Shown one piece after another: positions 16,003 to 25,423 of a DNA stretch of 64,000 bases (its first letter is position 1; every line of letters begins with the position of its first letter). The notes under the pieces are model-generated. The model did not search any database, was not told the origin of the DNA, and saw only the letters and a list, made by a program, of their open reading frames with translations. Source of the stretch: Psychrobacter sp. NG25 (lineage in GTDB: Bacteria > Pseudomonadota > Gammaproteobacteria > Pseudomonadales > Moraxellaceae); contig NZ_JADGMV010000003.1 in assembly GCF_015234355.1 (NCBI RefSeq), positions 357,670-421,669 on the forward strand, given 5' to 3'. A program made the position numbers and the translations under genes.

Positions 16003-17049
16003 TTATTTAGCACTCTTTGCTTCTTTGTCGACATTGATGGCATTTTTTAGCAGCTCATCGGTCAAGCTCACGCCTTGCTCAGCTGCATGTTTTGGGCTGG
16101 CATATAAGGTTAACGTATTCATGACTTCGGGCTTGATCGTATTGACGGCTTCGCCACTTAATACTCGATACACCATTTTGCCTGTAGTACGACCAAAGTC
16201 ATAGTCATTGACACCAAGCGCCGCAGTAGCACCGCGTCTCACACTAAACTCGTCTGAAGCAATGACGGGAATATCAAGCTCATTGGCAGCACCTGCCATC
16301 GCTTCAAAGGCAGAGACGACATTGTTGTCTAAAGAAGTATAAATAATATCAGCACGACCAGATAAGCTACGCGTTGCCATAGCAACGTCCGTTGGGCGAT
16401 TGGCAGTGACTTCTAATATTTTAAGGCCACGCGCGGGCGCTGCTTTTTTCAGTTGGTTGAGTACTGATACAGAGTTGACTTCACCTGGGCTATAAACGTA
16501 ACCAATGGTCTTAGCATTAGGCGCAATTTTCTGAATGTTGTCTAATTGCGGCTCGATAGGCAACTCGCTAGACAAGCCTGTCACATTAGATTGGATAGGC
16601 ACAGCGTTTGCGTCGATAAGCTTTGCCGCGACAGGATCTGAGATAGCGGTATAGATGACAGGAACGGTTTTAGTTGAAGCCACGATTGATTGAGCAGAAG
16701 GCGTTGAGATGGCCACGATGGCATCTGGGTTGTCTCCTGCGAATTGCTTGGCAATCTGACCCGCTGTCGCTGTGTTTCCTTGAGCGCTCTGGAAGTTAAT
16801 CGTTAGATTTTGGCCTTCGACATAACCGTTGTCAGCCAGCTCATCTATGATACCGCGGCGCATCTCATCTAACGAAGGGTGTTCAACAATTTGCGTAATG
16901 GCCAATGTTTTGGCGGGCTTGCTAGCATCAGCAGTGGCACTGTCATCAGTTGCAGCAGTGTCTGTAGCGTTTGAGCAGCCGATCAGTCCGAGAGTGGCGC
17001 TGATAGCAGCACCGTATAGGCTTAAGCGTAAGGTAGAAGCAATAGTCAT
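16003..17049 (-). CDS. ABC substrate-binding lipoprotein (COG2984), copy 1
   Basis: This 348-residue lipoprotein has the lipobox LIGC (Cys at about residue 25), an Ala/Asp/Ser-rich linker, then the same binding fold and motifs as the downstream copy (NFQSAQGNTATAGQIAKQF, STPSAQ, GYVYSPGEVNS, YTSLDNNVVSAFE). The stop lies 107 bp before the next start, so the two form one transcript. The copies differ in pocket-facing stretches such as the region after the first GLS/GGS, which allows different ligands or affinities. It is the first gene of the unit; a structured segment lies 130-180 bp upstream of its start. Confidence 0.9.
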   Translation of the reverse strand: MTIASTLRLSLYGAAISATLGLIGCSNATDTAATDDSATADASKPAKTLAITQIVEHPSLDEMRRGIIDELADNGYVEGQNLTINFQSAQGNTATAGQIAKQFAGDNPDAIVAISTPSAQSIVASTKTVPVIYTAISDPVAAKLIDANAVPIQSNVTGLSSELPIEPQLDNIQKIAPNAKTIGYVYSPGEVNSVSVLNQLKKAAPARGLKILEVTANRPTDVAMATRSLSGRADIIYTSLDNNVVSAFEAMAGAANELDIPVIASDEFSVRRGATAALGVNDYDFGRTTGKMVYRVLSGEAVNTIKPEVMNTLTLYASPKHAAEQGVSLTDELLKNAINVDKEAKSAK

Positions 17050-17182
17050 TATTAGGTTAACTCATAGGTTATATCAATCGTAAAAACCAAGTACATATCG
17101 TTAGATGTGTTCAGTCTATTTATAAGAGACCTTAATCATCTTCGTTATGCTTGGGTTTTGAACATGATATTGGAAAATGCAG

Positions 17183-17227
17183 GTTAGCCGAGTCAATGCT
17201 ATGTTGATGCCAAAATAGCAGGCTAAC
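17183..17227. promoter_or_regulatory. nested inverted repeat upstream of the ABC operon
   Basis: gttagcc (17183-17189) pairs with ggctaac (17221-17227), and inside it gctat (17198-17202) pairs with atagc (17215-17219). It lies in the 558-bp gap between the divergent ABC operon and the Gly/His/Asn-protein gene and could form a leader structure on the minus strand. No known riboswitch consensus was recognised. Confidence 0.35.
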
Positions 17228-17565
17228 AATAAAGTAATCGTTCCATCGATCATTATGTTCATATTATGACAGTAATGTAAGTTATCGCAATAAAAAATTC
17301 AGTCGTGTTCGTCATCGGTGCTAATAAGGAGTAGGTTGGCTATCTTATTCAGTAAAGTCACCATCAAAAAGCTTACAAGCTAGCAACGCATCTATTACGG
17401 ACTGCCTTCATAATTAACGTAAGCTGATTTTTATAAGAGAATTTTCTGATACGAGAATGATAGTAAGTCCAAAATTCACATTACTATTGCGCTGACGTGG
17501 CGAATATAGAACTCACGCTGGTCTCTACTTGATATTGTCTAAACGAATATTCTGCAAGCAACATT

Positions 17566-17611
17566 ATGAAAGCACCATTATGAAGGTAACATTATGAAGG
17601 TAACATTATGA
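17566..17611 (+). repeat. 14-bp tandem repeat creating three chained 5-codon ORFs
   Basis: ATG codons occur exactly every 14 bp at 17566, 17580, 17594 and 17608. The first three open five-codon frames (MKAPL, MKVTL, MKVTL), each ending in TGA that overlaps the next ATG as ATGA. The last ATG is the start of the following secreted-protein gene. The repeated unit is attatgaaggtaac, so each unit also brings a GAAGG ribosome-binding-like sequence. Whether the mini-ORFs are translated is unknown. Confidence 0.85.
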
Positions 17612-18009
17612 ACACTGCTAATCTCAAACTATTAACCATCGCGGGTATTACTGCCACCTCCTTGATTTGCTTGCCGGCTGTGGCAAAAGATGGTCATGGA
17701 AACGGGCACGGTAATGGACATGGAAACGCAAAGGGTAATTCTGCCCATATCAGTAAAAACTATAAGCATAATGGCAAAGCCCACCCAAATATTAATGCTT
17801 ATCGCAATGCTAGCCCTAACGCCTCATTTAAGCGTGATATCGATAGATACGGTTATAGAGTGGTCGGCAAGATTGATAGAAGGAATTATGATCGTTCAGT
17901 CATTTTAGACCGTTATAACGATCGCTACGTTCGTATTCGTACGCCAGAAAATAATATTGTGACGGTGATTAGTGATACGTTGCAGATCATTGATATTTTG
18001 AATAGGTAA
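17608..18009 (+). CDS. small secreted Gly/His/Asn-rich protein
   Basis: This 133-residue protein has a clear Sec signal peptide (hydrophobic core LLTIAGITATSLICL, likely cleavage after AVA at about residue 26). A run of GHGN repeats (residues 30-44) follows, and then a C-terminal region rich in Arg, Tyr and Asp (YRVVGKIDRRNYDRSVILDR). The His-rich run could bind divalent metals, which is inference. The C-terminal part resembles small periplasmic RcnB-like or YXRD-type domains only in composition. It starts at the fourth ATG of a 14-bp tandem repeat and ends before a shared bidirectional terminator with metG. Function unknown. Confidence 0.75.
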   Translation: MNTANLKLLTIAGITATSLICLPAVAKDGHGNGHGNGHGNAKGNSAHISKNYKHNGKAHPNINAYRNASPNASFKRDIDRYGYRVVGKIDRRNYDRSVILDRYNDRYVRIRTPENNIVTVISDTLQIIDILNR

Positions 18010-18043
18010 GGCGTGGTTTTTATTCATTTAATAAATCAACCAT

Positions 18044-18079
18044 AAAAAAAGATGCCGCTAGGGCATCTTTTTTATTTTT
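18044..18079. terminator. bidirectional terminator between the secreted-protein gene and metG
   Basis: gatgcc (18051-18056) and ggcatc (18062-18067) pair, with A-run and T-run flanks extending the stem on both sides. It lies between convergent genes and would serve both. Confidence 0.85.
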
Positions 18080-18097
18080 TAACACTAAAAATAACCG

Positions 18098-20203
18098 TTA
18101 AGCTAATACGTCACCAACGACACAAGCATCCGGTAAGGTAACGACCGTCAAGCCCGTCTTTGGCTCACCAGTTGATAGTACCATGCCTTCTGAGATACCA
18201 AATTTCATCTTACGCGGGGCAAGATTGGTTACACAAATGACCTTTTTATCAACCAATTGTTCAGGCTCATAAAACTTACGAATACCGCTGAACACGTTGC
18301 GTGGCTTGTCTTCACCAACATCTAACGTAAACTGTAAAAGCTTGTCCGCGCCTTCGACATGGTTACAGGCTAAGACGTGCGCCACTTTCATCTCAACTTT
18401 GGCAAAGTCTTCGATACCAATATAGTCAGCTTGCTCAGCGTCTGCATTGGCTTCTGGTGCTGCATTTTTCGCTGCTGGCTTGTTGTTTGTGATAGCAGCT
18501 GGCGCTGGCGCGTCTACTTGTGCGAGAGAGGCTTTTGAGTCTTCTACCATAGCTTCAATATCTTTTTCTTCGATACGCTGCATCAATGGTTTGAACTTAT
18601 TGATTTTATGGCCAAGTAACCACTGGTTACGACTGGCGAAATCTAAGCTGTCAATGTTTAAGAATTCTTTGGCATTATTGGTCAGCTCAGGTAGTACAGG
18701 TGCAAGGTAGACCATCAATTGACGGAAGATATTAATCGCGACCGAGCAGACGTCTTGAACTTCTTGTTCAGTGCCTTCTTGCTTAGCAAGCGACCATGGT
18801 TTTTTCTCATCAATATACTCGTTGGCTTTATCCGCACACTGCATGATTAAGCGCATAGCACGTGAGAATTCGCGGTTTTCATAGGCAGCAGCAATCTCAT
18901 CACCCGTTTTGGTGATGTCTTCTAACAGTTCTGGCTCTGCACAAACTTCTGAAAGCATGCCGTCGTATTTCTTAACCAAGAACCCTGCACTACGACTGGC
19001 GATATTGACGACTTTTCCAACCAGATCAGAGTTGACCTTTTGCATAAAGTCTTCTAAATCTAGATTGATATCTTCGACTTTGTCAGACAGTTTACTGGCG
19101 AAGTAATAGCGCAGGTACTCAGGGTGTAAATACTCAGCGTACGTTTCGGCCTTAATAAAGGTACCGCGTGACTTACTCATCTTCTCGCCATTGACCATCA
19201 AGAAGCCGTGGGCAAAGACGCCTGTTGGTGTACGATACTCGCTGCCCGCAAGCATAGCTGGCCAAAACAACGCATGGAAGTAAACGATATCTTTACCAAT
19301 GAAGTGGTAAACCTCGGTTTTGTGTTCGTTTTCTTGTGCCCAATAGCGGTCAAAATCAAGCGCTTGCTCTGTACCTGCGCGTTTGTCGCATAGGTTTTTA
19401 AAACTTGCCATGTAGCCGACTGGTGCATCTAGCCATACATAAAAGTATTTATCTGGCTCATCGCTTGGGGTATCTGGAATTTGAAAGCCAAAATAAGGCG
19501 CATCGCGTGAGATGTCCCAAGTCGCTAAGCCTGCCTCAAACCACTCTTGCAATTTATTGGCCACTGACGTTTGCAAACGGTTGTCACTGCGTGTCCAGTC
19601 TTTTAAGAATTGCTCAAACTCTGGCAAATTAAAGAAATAATGCTTAGAGGTTTTGAGTACAGGTGTTGACCCAGACAGCGTAGACTGTGGATTTTTAAGT
19701 TCGGTGGCATTGTATGTGGTGCCGCATACTTCACAGTTATCACCATATTGGTCTGGGCTATCACACTCAGGGCAGGTGCCTTTGACAAATCGATCGGCTA
19801 AAAATAACTGCTTTTCAGGATCGAATAACTGTTCAACGTCTTTAGTGCTGATGTGTCCAGCGCTACTAAGACGACGATAAATAAGCTCAGAAAACTCTTT
19901 ATTTTCTTCTGAATGAGTAGAATGATAATTATCAAAATTAATCAAAAACTTAGAAAAATCAGCTTCATGTGATGCTTTTACTGACGCAATTTGTTCTTCT
20001 GGTGTCACGCCATTGGCTTCTGCTTTTAGCATGATGGCGGTACCGTGTGCATCATCTGCGCAGACATAAGTGACCTGATGGCCTTGCGCTTTCATCGCAC
20101 GTACCCAAATGTCTGTCTGAATATACTCTACAAGATGCCCCAAATGGATATAGCCATTGGCGTAGGGCAGCGCACTGGTTACTAGAATCTCACGCACTTT
20201 CAT
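18098..20203 (-). CDS. metG: methionyl-tRNA synthetase
   Basis: This 701-residue class I synthetase charges tRNA-Met. The HIGH motif appears as HLGH (residues 20-23) and KMSKS at 341-345. Zinc-binding Cys pairs CPEC and CEVC lie at about 144-160. After an anticodon-binding helical region and an Ala/Pro/Lys-rich linker (about 565-600), the C-terminal EMAP/Trbp111-like tRNA-binding domain carries [11 protein letters not shown] and [15 protein letters not shown]. The length is normal for the dimeric bacterial type. A GTG codon lies just before the chosen ATG. In many gammaproteobacteria metG lies divergent to apbC/mrp; here a catabolic cassette separates them. Confidence 0.98.
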   Translation of the reverse strand: MKVREILVTSALPYANGYIHLGHLVEYIQTDIWVRAMKAQGHQVTYVCADDAHGTAIMLKAEANGVTPEEQIASVKASHEADFSKFLINFDNYHSTHSEENKEFSELIYRRLSSAGHISTKDVEQLFDPEKQLFLADRFVKGTCPECDSPDQYGDNCEVCGTTYNATELKNPQSTLSGSTPVLKTSKHYFFNLPEFEQFLKDWTRSDNRLQTSVANKLQEWFEAGLATWDISRDAPYFGFQIPDTPSDEPDKYFYVWLDAPVGYMASFKNLCDKRAGTEQALDFDRYWAQENEHKTEVYHFIGKDIVYFHALFWPAMLAGSEYRTPTGVFAHGFLMVNGEKMSKSRGTFIKAETYAEYLHPEYLRYYFASKLSDKVEDINLDLEDFMQKVNSDLVGKVVNIASRSAGFLVKKYDGMLSEVCAEPELLEDITKTGDEIAAAYENREFSRAMRLIMQCADKANEYIDEKKPWSLAKQEGTEQEVQDVCSVAINIFRQLMVYLAPVLPELTNNAKEFLNIDSLDFASRNQWLLGHKINKFKPLMQRIEEKDIEAMVEDSKASLAQVDAPAPAAITNNKPAAKNAAPEANADAEQADYIGIEDFAKVEMKVAHVLACNHVEGADKLLQFTLDVGEDKPRNVFSGIRKFYEPEQLVDKKVICVTNLAPRKMKFGISEGMVLSTGEPKTGLTVVTLPDACVVGDVLA

Positions 20204-20443
20204 CACCTATATTTTTATATAAACGGGTTAGTTATCAAACGTCTTAAGCAGCTTATGGCTATTGGACGCGATGTTATCAATGCTAAAAACTTCCAAAAAT
20301 AATGAAAATTTAAAAAGTGTGCCTATGATACCGTAATTCGGCTAAATTTGTGATATTCCTTGGTAATTACTTCTCATTCGTCAGGTATCTACTAACCATA
20401 AACAATAGGCTTACATCGAATTTAGACGTTATCAGCTGGCCAT

Positions 20444-20479
20444 AAAAAACCCACCGAGCAATCTCTAAGTGGGTTTTTT
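20444..20479. terminator. bidirectional terminator after the GntP permease gene
   Basis: aacccac (20448-20454) pairs with gtgggtt (20469-20475), flanked by A and T runs. It lies 36 bp beyond the stop of the leftward-transcribed GntP gene and upstream of metG. Confidence 0.85.
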
Positions 20480-20514
20480 GTTAGGTACTGTTATTCAGAT
20501 TTTATGATTAAAAA

Positions 20515-21930
20515 TTAAAACGAACCAAACATAGTACCCAAAGTGATAACAGTGACGACCGCGACCAAAGGAATAGCCATTGTGACCATGGCAACGTTTA
20601 GATATGACTGTTTATGGGTCAGACCACAAATTGCTAGCAAAGTGATGACTGCACCACTGTGTGGCAAGGTATCCAAACCACCAGCTGCCATGACGGCGAC
20701 TCGATGCATGAGCTCTGGATCGATACCAGCATTTACGGCCATTCTGAGATAATCTTCGCCCAAGGTGGATAGAGCAATACTCAAACCACCAGATGATGAA
20801 CCGGTAATACCCGCCAGTGTGGTCATTGCGACCGCTTCTGAGATGAGTGGGTTTTCAGGGCTTAGGTTTAAGATGCTATCACGAATGATAAGGAAGCCTG
20901 CCAACGAGGCAATGACCGCACCATAACCGACTTCCGATGCCGTGTTAAAAATCGGTAACATAGAGTCGTAAGTACCACGGTTAATGGTTTTTTGTAGATT
21001 GTTCCAATGTCCAATACGTAGCAAGATTAACACCACGCAAGCCACAACCAATGAGAGAATAATTGACCATAATCCGAGTGAGCCTGCGATATTTAAGTCA
21101 GGGAACTGTGTCTGCAAACCGCTAAAGTCCATCGATGGAAAGATAGCGTACGTCAATATAGCGTTTAAACCAATGACCAATATTAATGGAATCATCGCAA
21201 CGGTAAATGAGGTGTGATGCGTATTTAACGCTTCAGTTTCTTTTGCAGTTGAACTGATACCGCCCACATCCTCTTCATCATGCTGACCATAGCCTTCACC
21301 TGCTGCATTAGCCTTTCTGGCGCGTGACTGTAACCACAACCAACCACCAATAAACATAACCAGACCACCGATAATACCCAAAATAGGCGCGGCAAATACG
21401 TTGGTATTGTAATAAGGAATTGGAATGGCATTCTGAATGGCAGGCGTACCTGGCAATGCTGTCATGGTAAAGGTGAATGAGCCCAAAGCAATCGCTGCTG
21501 GTATCAAGCGCTTAGGAATATCGGCAGCTTTGAACAAGTCTTTGGCGATTGGATAAATAGCAAATGCCACGACGAATAATGACACACCGCCATAGGTCAA
21601 AATAGCACAGACTAAGATAACGGCCAAAATGGCTTTGCTAGCACCAAGCTTTTCAACCACAGTATTGGCAATCGCTGTCGCTGCACCAGAGTCTGCCATC
21701 AAACGCCCAAAGAGCGCGCCCAATAAGAAAATAGGGAAGAACTTGAGTAAAAATCCACTCAAAGCACCCATGAAGACATCGGTATAGGCGGGAATACTGC
21801 TTAAAAAATCACCTGAAAGAAATACGGCTAATGTCGCCATAATCGGTGCTAAGATCAGCACAGAATAACCGCGATAAGCAAAGAACATGAGTAACAATAG
21901 AGTAATGACAATAGCAAGCGTACTAAACAT
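20515..21930 (-). CDS. GntP family permease
   Basis: This 471-residue inner membrane transporter has the gluconate:H+ symporter family layout. The N terminus is a long helix pair, then AALSGFLLKFFPIFLLGALFG-type helices, LTYGGVSLFVVAFAIYP, and the re-entrant-like ALPGTPAIQNAIP and TGSSSGGLSIALS segments. The strong AAGGAGG site 6 nt before the ATG at 21930 fixes the start; an earlier in-frame codon at 22005 adds an unrelated 25 residues. It lies next to an acetoacetate/3-hydroxybutyrate catabolic set transcribed the other way, so a hydroxy-acid such as 3-hydroxybutyrate is a reasonable substrate guess, from context only. Confidence 0.88.
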   Translation of the reverse strand: MFSTLAIVITLLLLMFFAYRGYSVLILAPIMATLAVFLSGDFLSSIPAYTDVFMGALSGFLLKFFPIFLLGALFGRLMADSGAATAIANTVVEKLGASKAILAVILVCAILTYGGVSLFVVAFAIYPIAKDLFKAADIPKRLIPAAIALGSFTFTMTALPGTPAIQNAIPIPYYNTNVFAAPILGIIGGLVMFIGGWLWLQSRARKANAAGEGYGQHDEEDVGGISSTAKETEALNTHHTSFTVAMIPLILVIGLNAILTYAIFPSMDFSGLQTQFPDLNIAGSLGLWSIILSLVVACVVLILLRIGHWNNLQKTINRGTYDSMLPIFNTASEVGYGAVIASLAGFLIIRDSILNLSPENPLISEAVAMTTLAGITGSSSGGLSIALSTLGEDYLRMAVNAGIDPELMHRVAVMAAGGLDTLPHSGAVITLLAICGLTHKQSYLNVAMVTMAIPLVAVVTVITLGTMFGSF

Positions 21931-22340
21931 GATGGCCCTCCTTGGCAAAAAAATAAGGCAGCGAGTATGCCGTGCTTGTCCATATAGGTCAATAAAATTA
22001 ATCAAAACAGGTCTATTTCGTCTGTTTCATCAAACATAAATCTAGACTCATGCACTATCCATCATTAATATTTTACCGATCTATATACTGCACAGCGTTG
22101 ACTCACATGCGCTGACTGTTATTTTCTAGTCGCTACGAAAATAATATGTTAAGTTAGCATAAGTATTTCATGCATGATATAGCGATATAAAATGTATTGT
22201 TATGGATGATAATATAAAATACAATGTTTTCCATTTATTAGGTGCAGTAAACAGTAATTACTCTCAAATATGATAATCGTTCAACATAGTTCTAACTATA
22301 ATTTTTAAAACCAAACATTAAATTTACAAGGAATGTGAAT
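21931..22340. promoter_or_regulatory. divergent promoter region between the two transporter genes
   Basis: This AT-rich intergenic segment holds the promoters of the GntP permease gene (leftward) and the AtoE-type gene (rightward). No regulator gene is adjacent and no strong palindrome stands out. A pair of 6-bp arms (tgtatt/aataca near 22195-22222) is weak. Confidence 0.4.
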
Positions 22341-23681
22341 ATGTTTAGTGCCATCACTAATATGAGCGTGCAGTTAGTCAATCGCTATCTACCATCCCCA
22401 TTCGTGTTTTCAATCGTATTGACACTCATTGCATTTGCTGTAGGACTGGCTATCACTGGCCAAGATATGATTGCGATGGCGGGGCATTGGGGCAACGGAC
22501 TGTGGTCACTGCATAGCTTTGCCATGCAAATGGCGTTGGTTTTAGTGACAGGCTACGCATTTGCCAGCGCACCATTTATTCAGCGTTTGTTAGACAATCT
22601 TGCCAGTAGAGTGCATTCTCCTACGACGGCTATTATCGTATCTACCTTGGTTGGACTGGTTGGTTCATGGATAAACTGGGGGTTTGGTCTTATCATCGGT
22701 GCTATCTTTGCGAAAGCACTAGCTAGAAAAGTTGCCAACGTCGACTATCCTTTGCTGGTCGCGGCCGCGTATTCAGGTTTTGTTATTTGGCATGGTGGTT
22801 TTTCAGGGTCGATACCACTGACGCTCAGCTCGGGCGGTGATACGCTGCTGACGCTATCAGGCAATACCATGACCGAAGCAGTGCCTCTGTCACAGACGGT
22901 ATTTGCAGGCTATAACTTGTTGCTTGTAGGTTTGCTCATCATTATTTTGCCACTCGTTAATCGCTTTATGCATCCCAAAAACCCTACGGTTATTGATCCT
23001 AAACTTATCAAACAAGAAGTGTATATCGCACCTCCAAGAGACACGCCTGCACAAAAACTAGATGACAGTCGCATTATTGCGGTTATCCTATTAGCCTTGG
23101 CACTGATGTACTATATCAGCGAGTTTGGTAGTAACGGTTTTAACCTAGGGCTAAACATCGTCATTGGGCTGTTTTTATTTATAGGTTTGCTATCGCATGG
23201 CACGTTAGAGCGCTATTATCGGGCAGTACACTCAGGGATAGGTGGCATCACGGGTATTGTGCTATTGTTCCCGTTCTATGGCGGTATCATGGGTATCATG
23301 ACTGGTGCAAATGTTGATGGTATCTCTATCAGTACGCAAGTGACCGAATTTTTCGTCAATTCTGCCTCCGCAGACAGCTTTCCAATCTTTGCCTTTTTGA
23401 GTGCTGGTTTGGTCAACGTCTTTGTACCGTCAGGCGGTGGACAGTTTGCGGTACAGGGTCCTGTTATGATTCCTGCTGGTATTGAGCTGGGTGTGAATCC
23501 AGCAATCACTGCGATGGCGATAGCATGGGGCGATGCGTGGACCAATATGATTCAGCCGTTTTGGGCCTTGCCATTGCTGGGTATCGCAGGTTTAGATGCG
23601 CGAGCCATTATGGGCTATTGCCTGATAGTGCTTGCGGTATCTGGTGCTGTTATCATGGGTGTGTTTTGGCTGGTGGTATAA
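22341..23681 (+). CDS. atoE: short-chain fatty acid transporter, AtoE family
   Basis: This 446-residue multi-pass protein of the AtoE/short-chain fatty acid uptake family opens ITNMSVQLVNRYLPSPFVFSI, with the conserved SWINWGFGLIIGAIFAK, WHGGFSGSIPLTLSS and FVPSGGGQFAVQGPVM segments, and WGDAWTNMIQPFWALP near the C terminus. It imports acetoacetate, butyrate or similar acids. The ATG at 22341 follows AAGGAA by 8 nt; a GTG six bases earlier is in frame but poorly placed. The CoA-transferase genes follow on the same strand after 150 bp, matching the E. coli ato arrangement of transporter plus CoA-transferase. Confidence 0.93.
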   Translation: MFSAITNMSVQLVNRYLPSPFVFSIVLTLIAFAVGLAITGQDMIAMAGHWGNGLWSLHSFAMQMALVLVTGYAFASAPFIQRLLDNLASRVHSPTTAIIVSTLVGLVGSWINWGFGLIIGAIFAKALARKVANVDYPLLVAAAYSGFVIWHGGFSGSIPLTLSSGGDTLLTLSGNTMTEAVPLSQTVFAGYNLLLVGLLIIILPLVNRFMHPKNPTVIDPKLIKQEVYIAPPRDTPAQKLDDSRIIAVILLALALMYYISEFGSNGFNLGLNIVIGLFLFIGLLSHGTLERYYRAVHSGIGGITGIVLLFPFYGGIMGIMTGANVDGISISTQVTEFFVNSASADSFPIFAFLSAGLVNVFVPSGGGQFAVQGPVMIPAGIELGVNPAITAMAIAWGDAWTNMIQPFWALPLLGIAGLDARAIMGYCLIVLAVSGAVIMGVFWLVV

Positions 23682-23831
23682 CGTTACAGCACTTAAAAGA
23701 AAAAATAAGCACTGTCAGATTCACTGTTAGTTTTTATTAAAAGCAACAAGCAAATGAATGCTTGATACATCTAATTCAGCATTAGTTTATGCACGGATTA
23801 AAAATATAAATGATAATCATAGGAGACAAAC

Positions 23832-24533
23832 ATGAGTCAATCAAAAATATATAGCAGTGCCGAAGAAGCGATAAAAGGCGTCGTAACTGACGGGCAAACA
23901 CTTGCTATCGGCGGTTTTGGTCTATGCGGTATTCCAGAATCGTTAATCGAAGCATTGCGTGATAGCAAGGTTAAAGGCTTGACCTGTATCAGTAATAACG
24001 CTGGTGTCGACGACTTCGGTCTTGGTCTGTTATTGCAGACACGCCAAATCAAAAAAATGATTTCGTCATACGTGGGTGAAAACAAAGAATTTGAGCGCCA
24101 GTACTTGGCAGGCGAGTTAGAGGTTGAGCTGACCCCGCAAGGCACATTGGCTGAGAAATTACGCTCAGGTGGTGCAGGTATTCCTGCATTTTATACCGCA
24201 ACGGGTGTTGGTACACTTGTTGCTGAAGGTAAAGAGACACGTGATTTCGATGGTCGCACTTATGTGTTAGAGCATACACTGCGTGCTGATGTGGCATTGA
24301 TCAAAGCGCAAAAAGCAGATAAAGCGGGCAATCTAATCTTTAACAAAACAGCTCGCAACTTTAATCCAGATTGCGCAATGGCGGGTAAAATCACCATCGT
24401 CGAAGTCGAAGAAATCGTCGAGACAGGCACCTTTGATCCAGATGAAGTGCATCTGCCAGGTATCTTTGTTCAACGTATTGTATTGAATAATAGCCCTGAA
24501 AAACGTATCGAAAAAACCACGACTAAAGCTTAA
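23832..24533 (+). CDS. scoA: 3-oxoacid CoA-transferase subunit A
   Basis: This 233-residue alpha subunit of a class I CoA-transferase carries the CoA-transferase signature [13 protein letters not shown] near residue 27, the central [16 protein letters not shown] and the C-terminal [20 protein letters not shown]. With subunit B it activates acetoacetate using succinyl-CoA (or another acyl-CoA). AGGAG precedes the ATG. Subunit B follows after 103 bp. Whether the donor is succinyl-CoA (Sco) or acetyl-CoA (Ato) cannot be settled from the sequence; the 3-hydroxybutyrate dehydrogenase downstream favours ketone-body use. Confidence 0.94.
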   Translation: MSQSKIYSSAEEAIKGVVTDGQTLAIGGFGLCGIPESLIEALRDSKVKGLTCISNNAGVDDFGLGLLLQTRQIKKMISSYVGENKEFERQYLAGELEVELTPQGTLAEKLRSGGAGIPAFYTATGVGTLVAEGKETRDFDGRTYVLEHTLRADVALIKAQKADKAGNLIFNKTARNFNPDCAMAGKITIVEVEEIVETGTFDPDEVHLPGIFVQRIVLNNSPEKRIEKTTTKA

Positions 24534-24636
24534 TTGTGTTTGAAACTAATAATCAGTTTTTATATTCATGACAGTTTAGATAGCTCATCGTTTAGATAAG
24601 TAAAAATAGAATATCGTAAAAAATAAGGAAATCAGC

Positions 24637-25266
24637 ATGGCATGGACAAGAGAGCAAATGGCGCAACGCGCTGCACAGGAATTACAAGACGGCTATTACG
24701 TGAACTTAGGCATTGGTCTGCCAACGTTGGTCGCCAACTATATTCCTGAAGGCGTGGATGTGTGGTTACAATCAGAGAACGGCTTACTAGGGATTGGCGA
24801 GTTTCCAACAGTAGATAAAGTCGATGCTGACTTGATTAATGCTGGCAAGCAAACGGTCACAGCAGCGCCAGGCTCCAGTTATTTTAGCAGCTCAGAGTCT
24901 TTTGCAATGATTCGCGGTGGTCATGTTAATTTGGCGATATTAGGCGCAATGGAAGTATCAGAAAATGGTGATTTGGCCAATTGGATGATTCCAAAAAAGA
25001 TGGTCAAAGGCATGGGCGGCGCGATGGACTTGGTTGCAGGCGTGCAGCGTGTGATTGTCCTAATGGAACAAGTCAATAAACATGGCGACCCAAAAATTCT
25101 GGCCAATTGTGAGCTACCATTGACAGGCAAAGGCGTGGTTGATCGTATCATCACTGAGCTTGCCGTATTAGACGTGACTGACAGCGGGTTAAAATTGGTT
25201 GAATTAGCAGATGGTGTTAGCTTTGAAGCGTTACAAGAAAAAACGCCAGTAAACATTATCCAGTAA
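24637..25266 (+). CDS. scoB: 3-oxoacid CoA-transferase subunit B
   Basis: This 209-residue beta subunit contains the catalytic glutamate in [12 protein letters not shown] (near residue 50), preceded by [19 protein letters not shown] and followed by [26 protein letters not shown] lies upstream of the ATG. It completes the heterodimeric CoA-transferase with the preceding gene. A perfect 36-bp palindrome lies 65 bp after the stop, before the next gene of the cassette. Confidence 0.95.
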   Translation: MAWTREQMAQRAAQELQDGYYVNLGIGLPTLVANYIPEGVDVWLQSENGLLGIGEFPTVDKVDADLINAGKQTVTAAPGSSYFSSSESFAMIRGGHVNLAILGAMEVSENGDLANWMIPKKMVKGMGGAMDLVAGVQRVIVLMEQVNKHGDPKILANCELPLTGKGVVDRIITELAVLDVTDSGLKLVELADGVSFEALQEKTPVNIIQ

Positions 25267-25331
25267 ACTTTGTACAGTAAGCTCTTTACTGTCATGTGAC
25301 TGTTTTAACATCAATGAGCTTCATCCCTCAG

Positions 25332-25367
25332 ATGAATACGCCACTATAATTATAGTGGCGTATTCAT
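25332..25367. promoter_or_regulatory. perfect 36-bp palindrome between scoB and the dehydrogenase gene
   Basis: atgaatacgccactataa (25332-25349) is followed immediately by its exact reverse complement (25350-25367), with no spacer. Only a weak T-rich tract follows (ctatttttat, 25373 onward). It could be a terminator or attenuator within the cassette, an mRNA processing or stability hairpin, or a protein binding site. Confidence 0.6.
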
Positions 25368-25423
25368 TCAGTTCTATTTTTATAAAATTCAAATAATATT
25401 TTAGACCATTATAAGGAATATGT

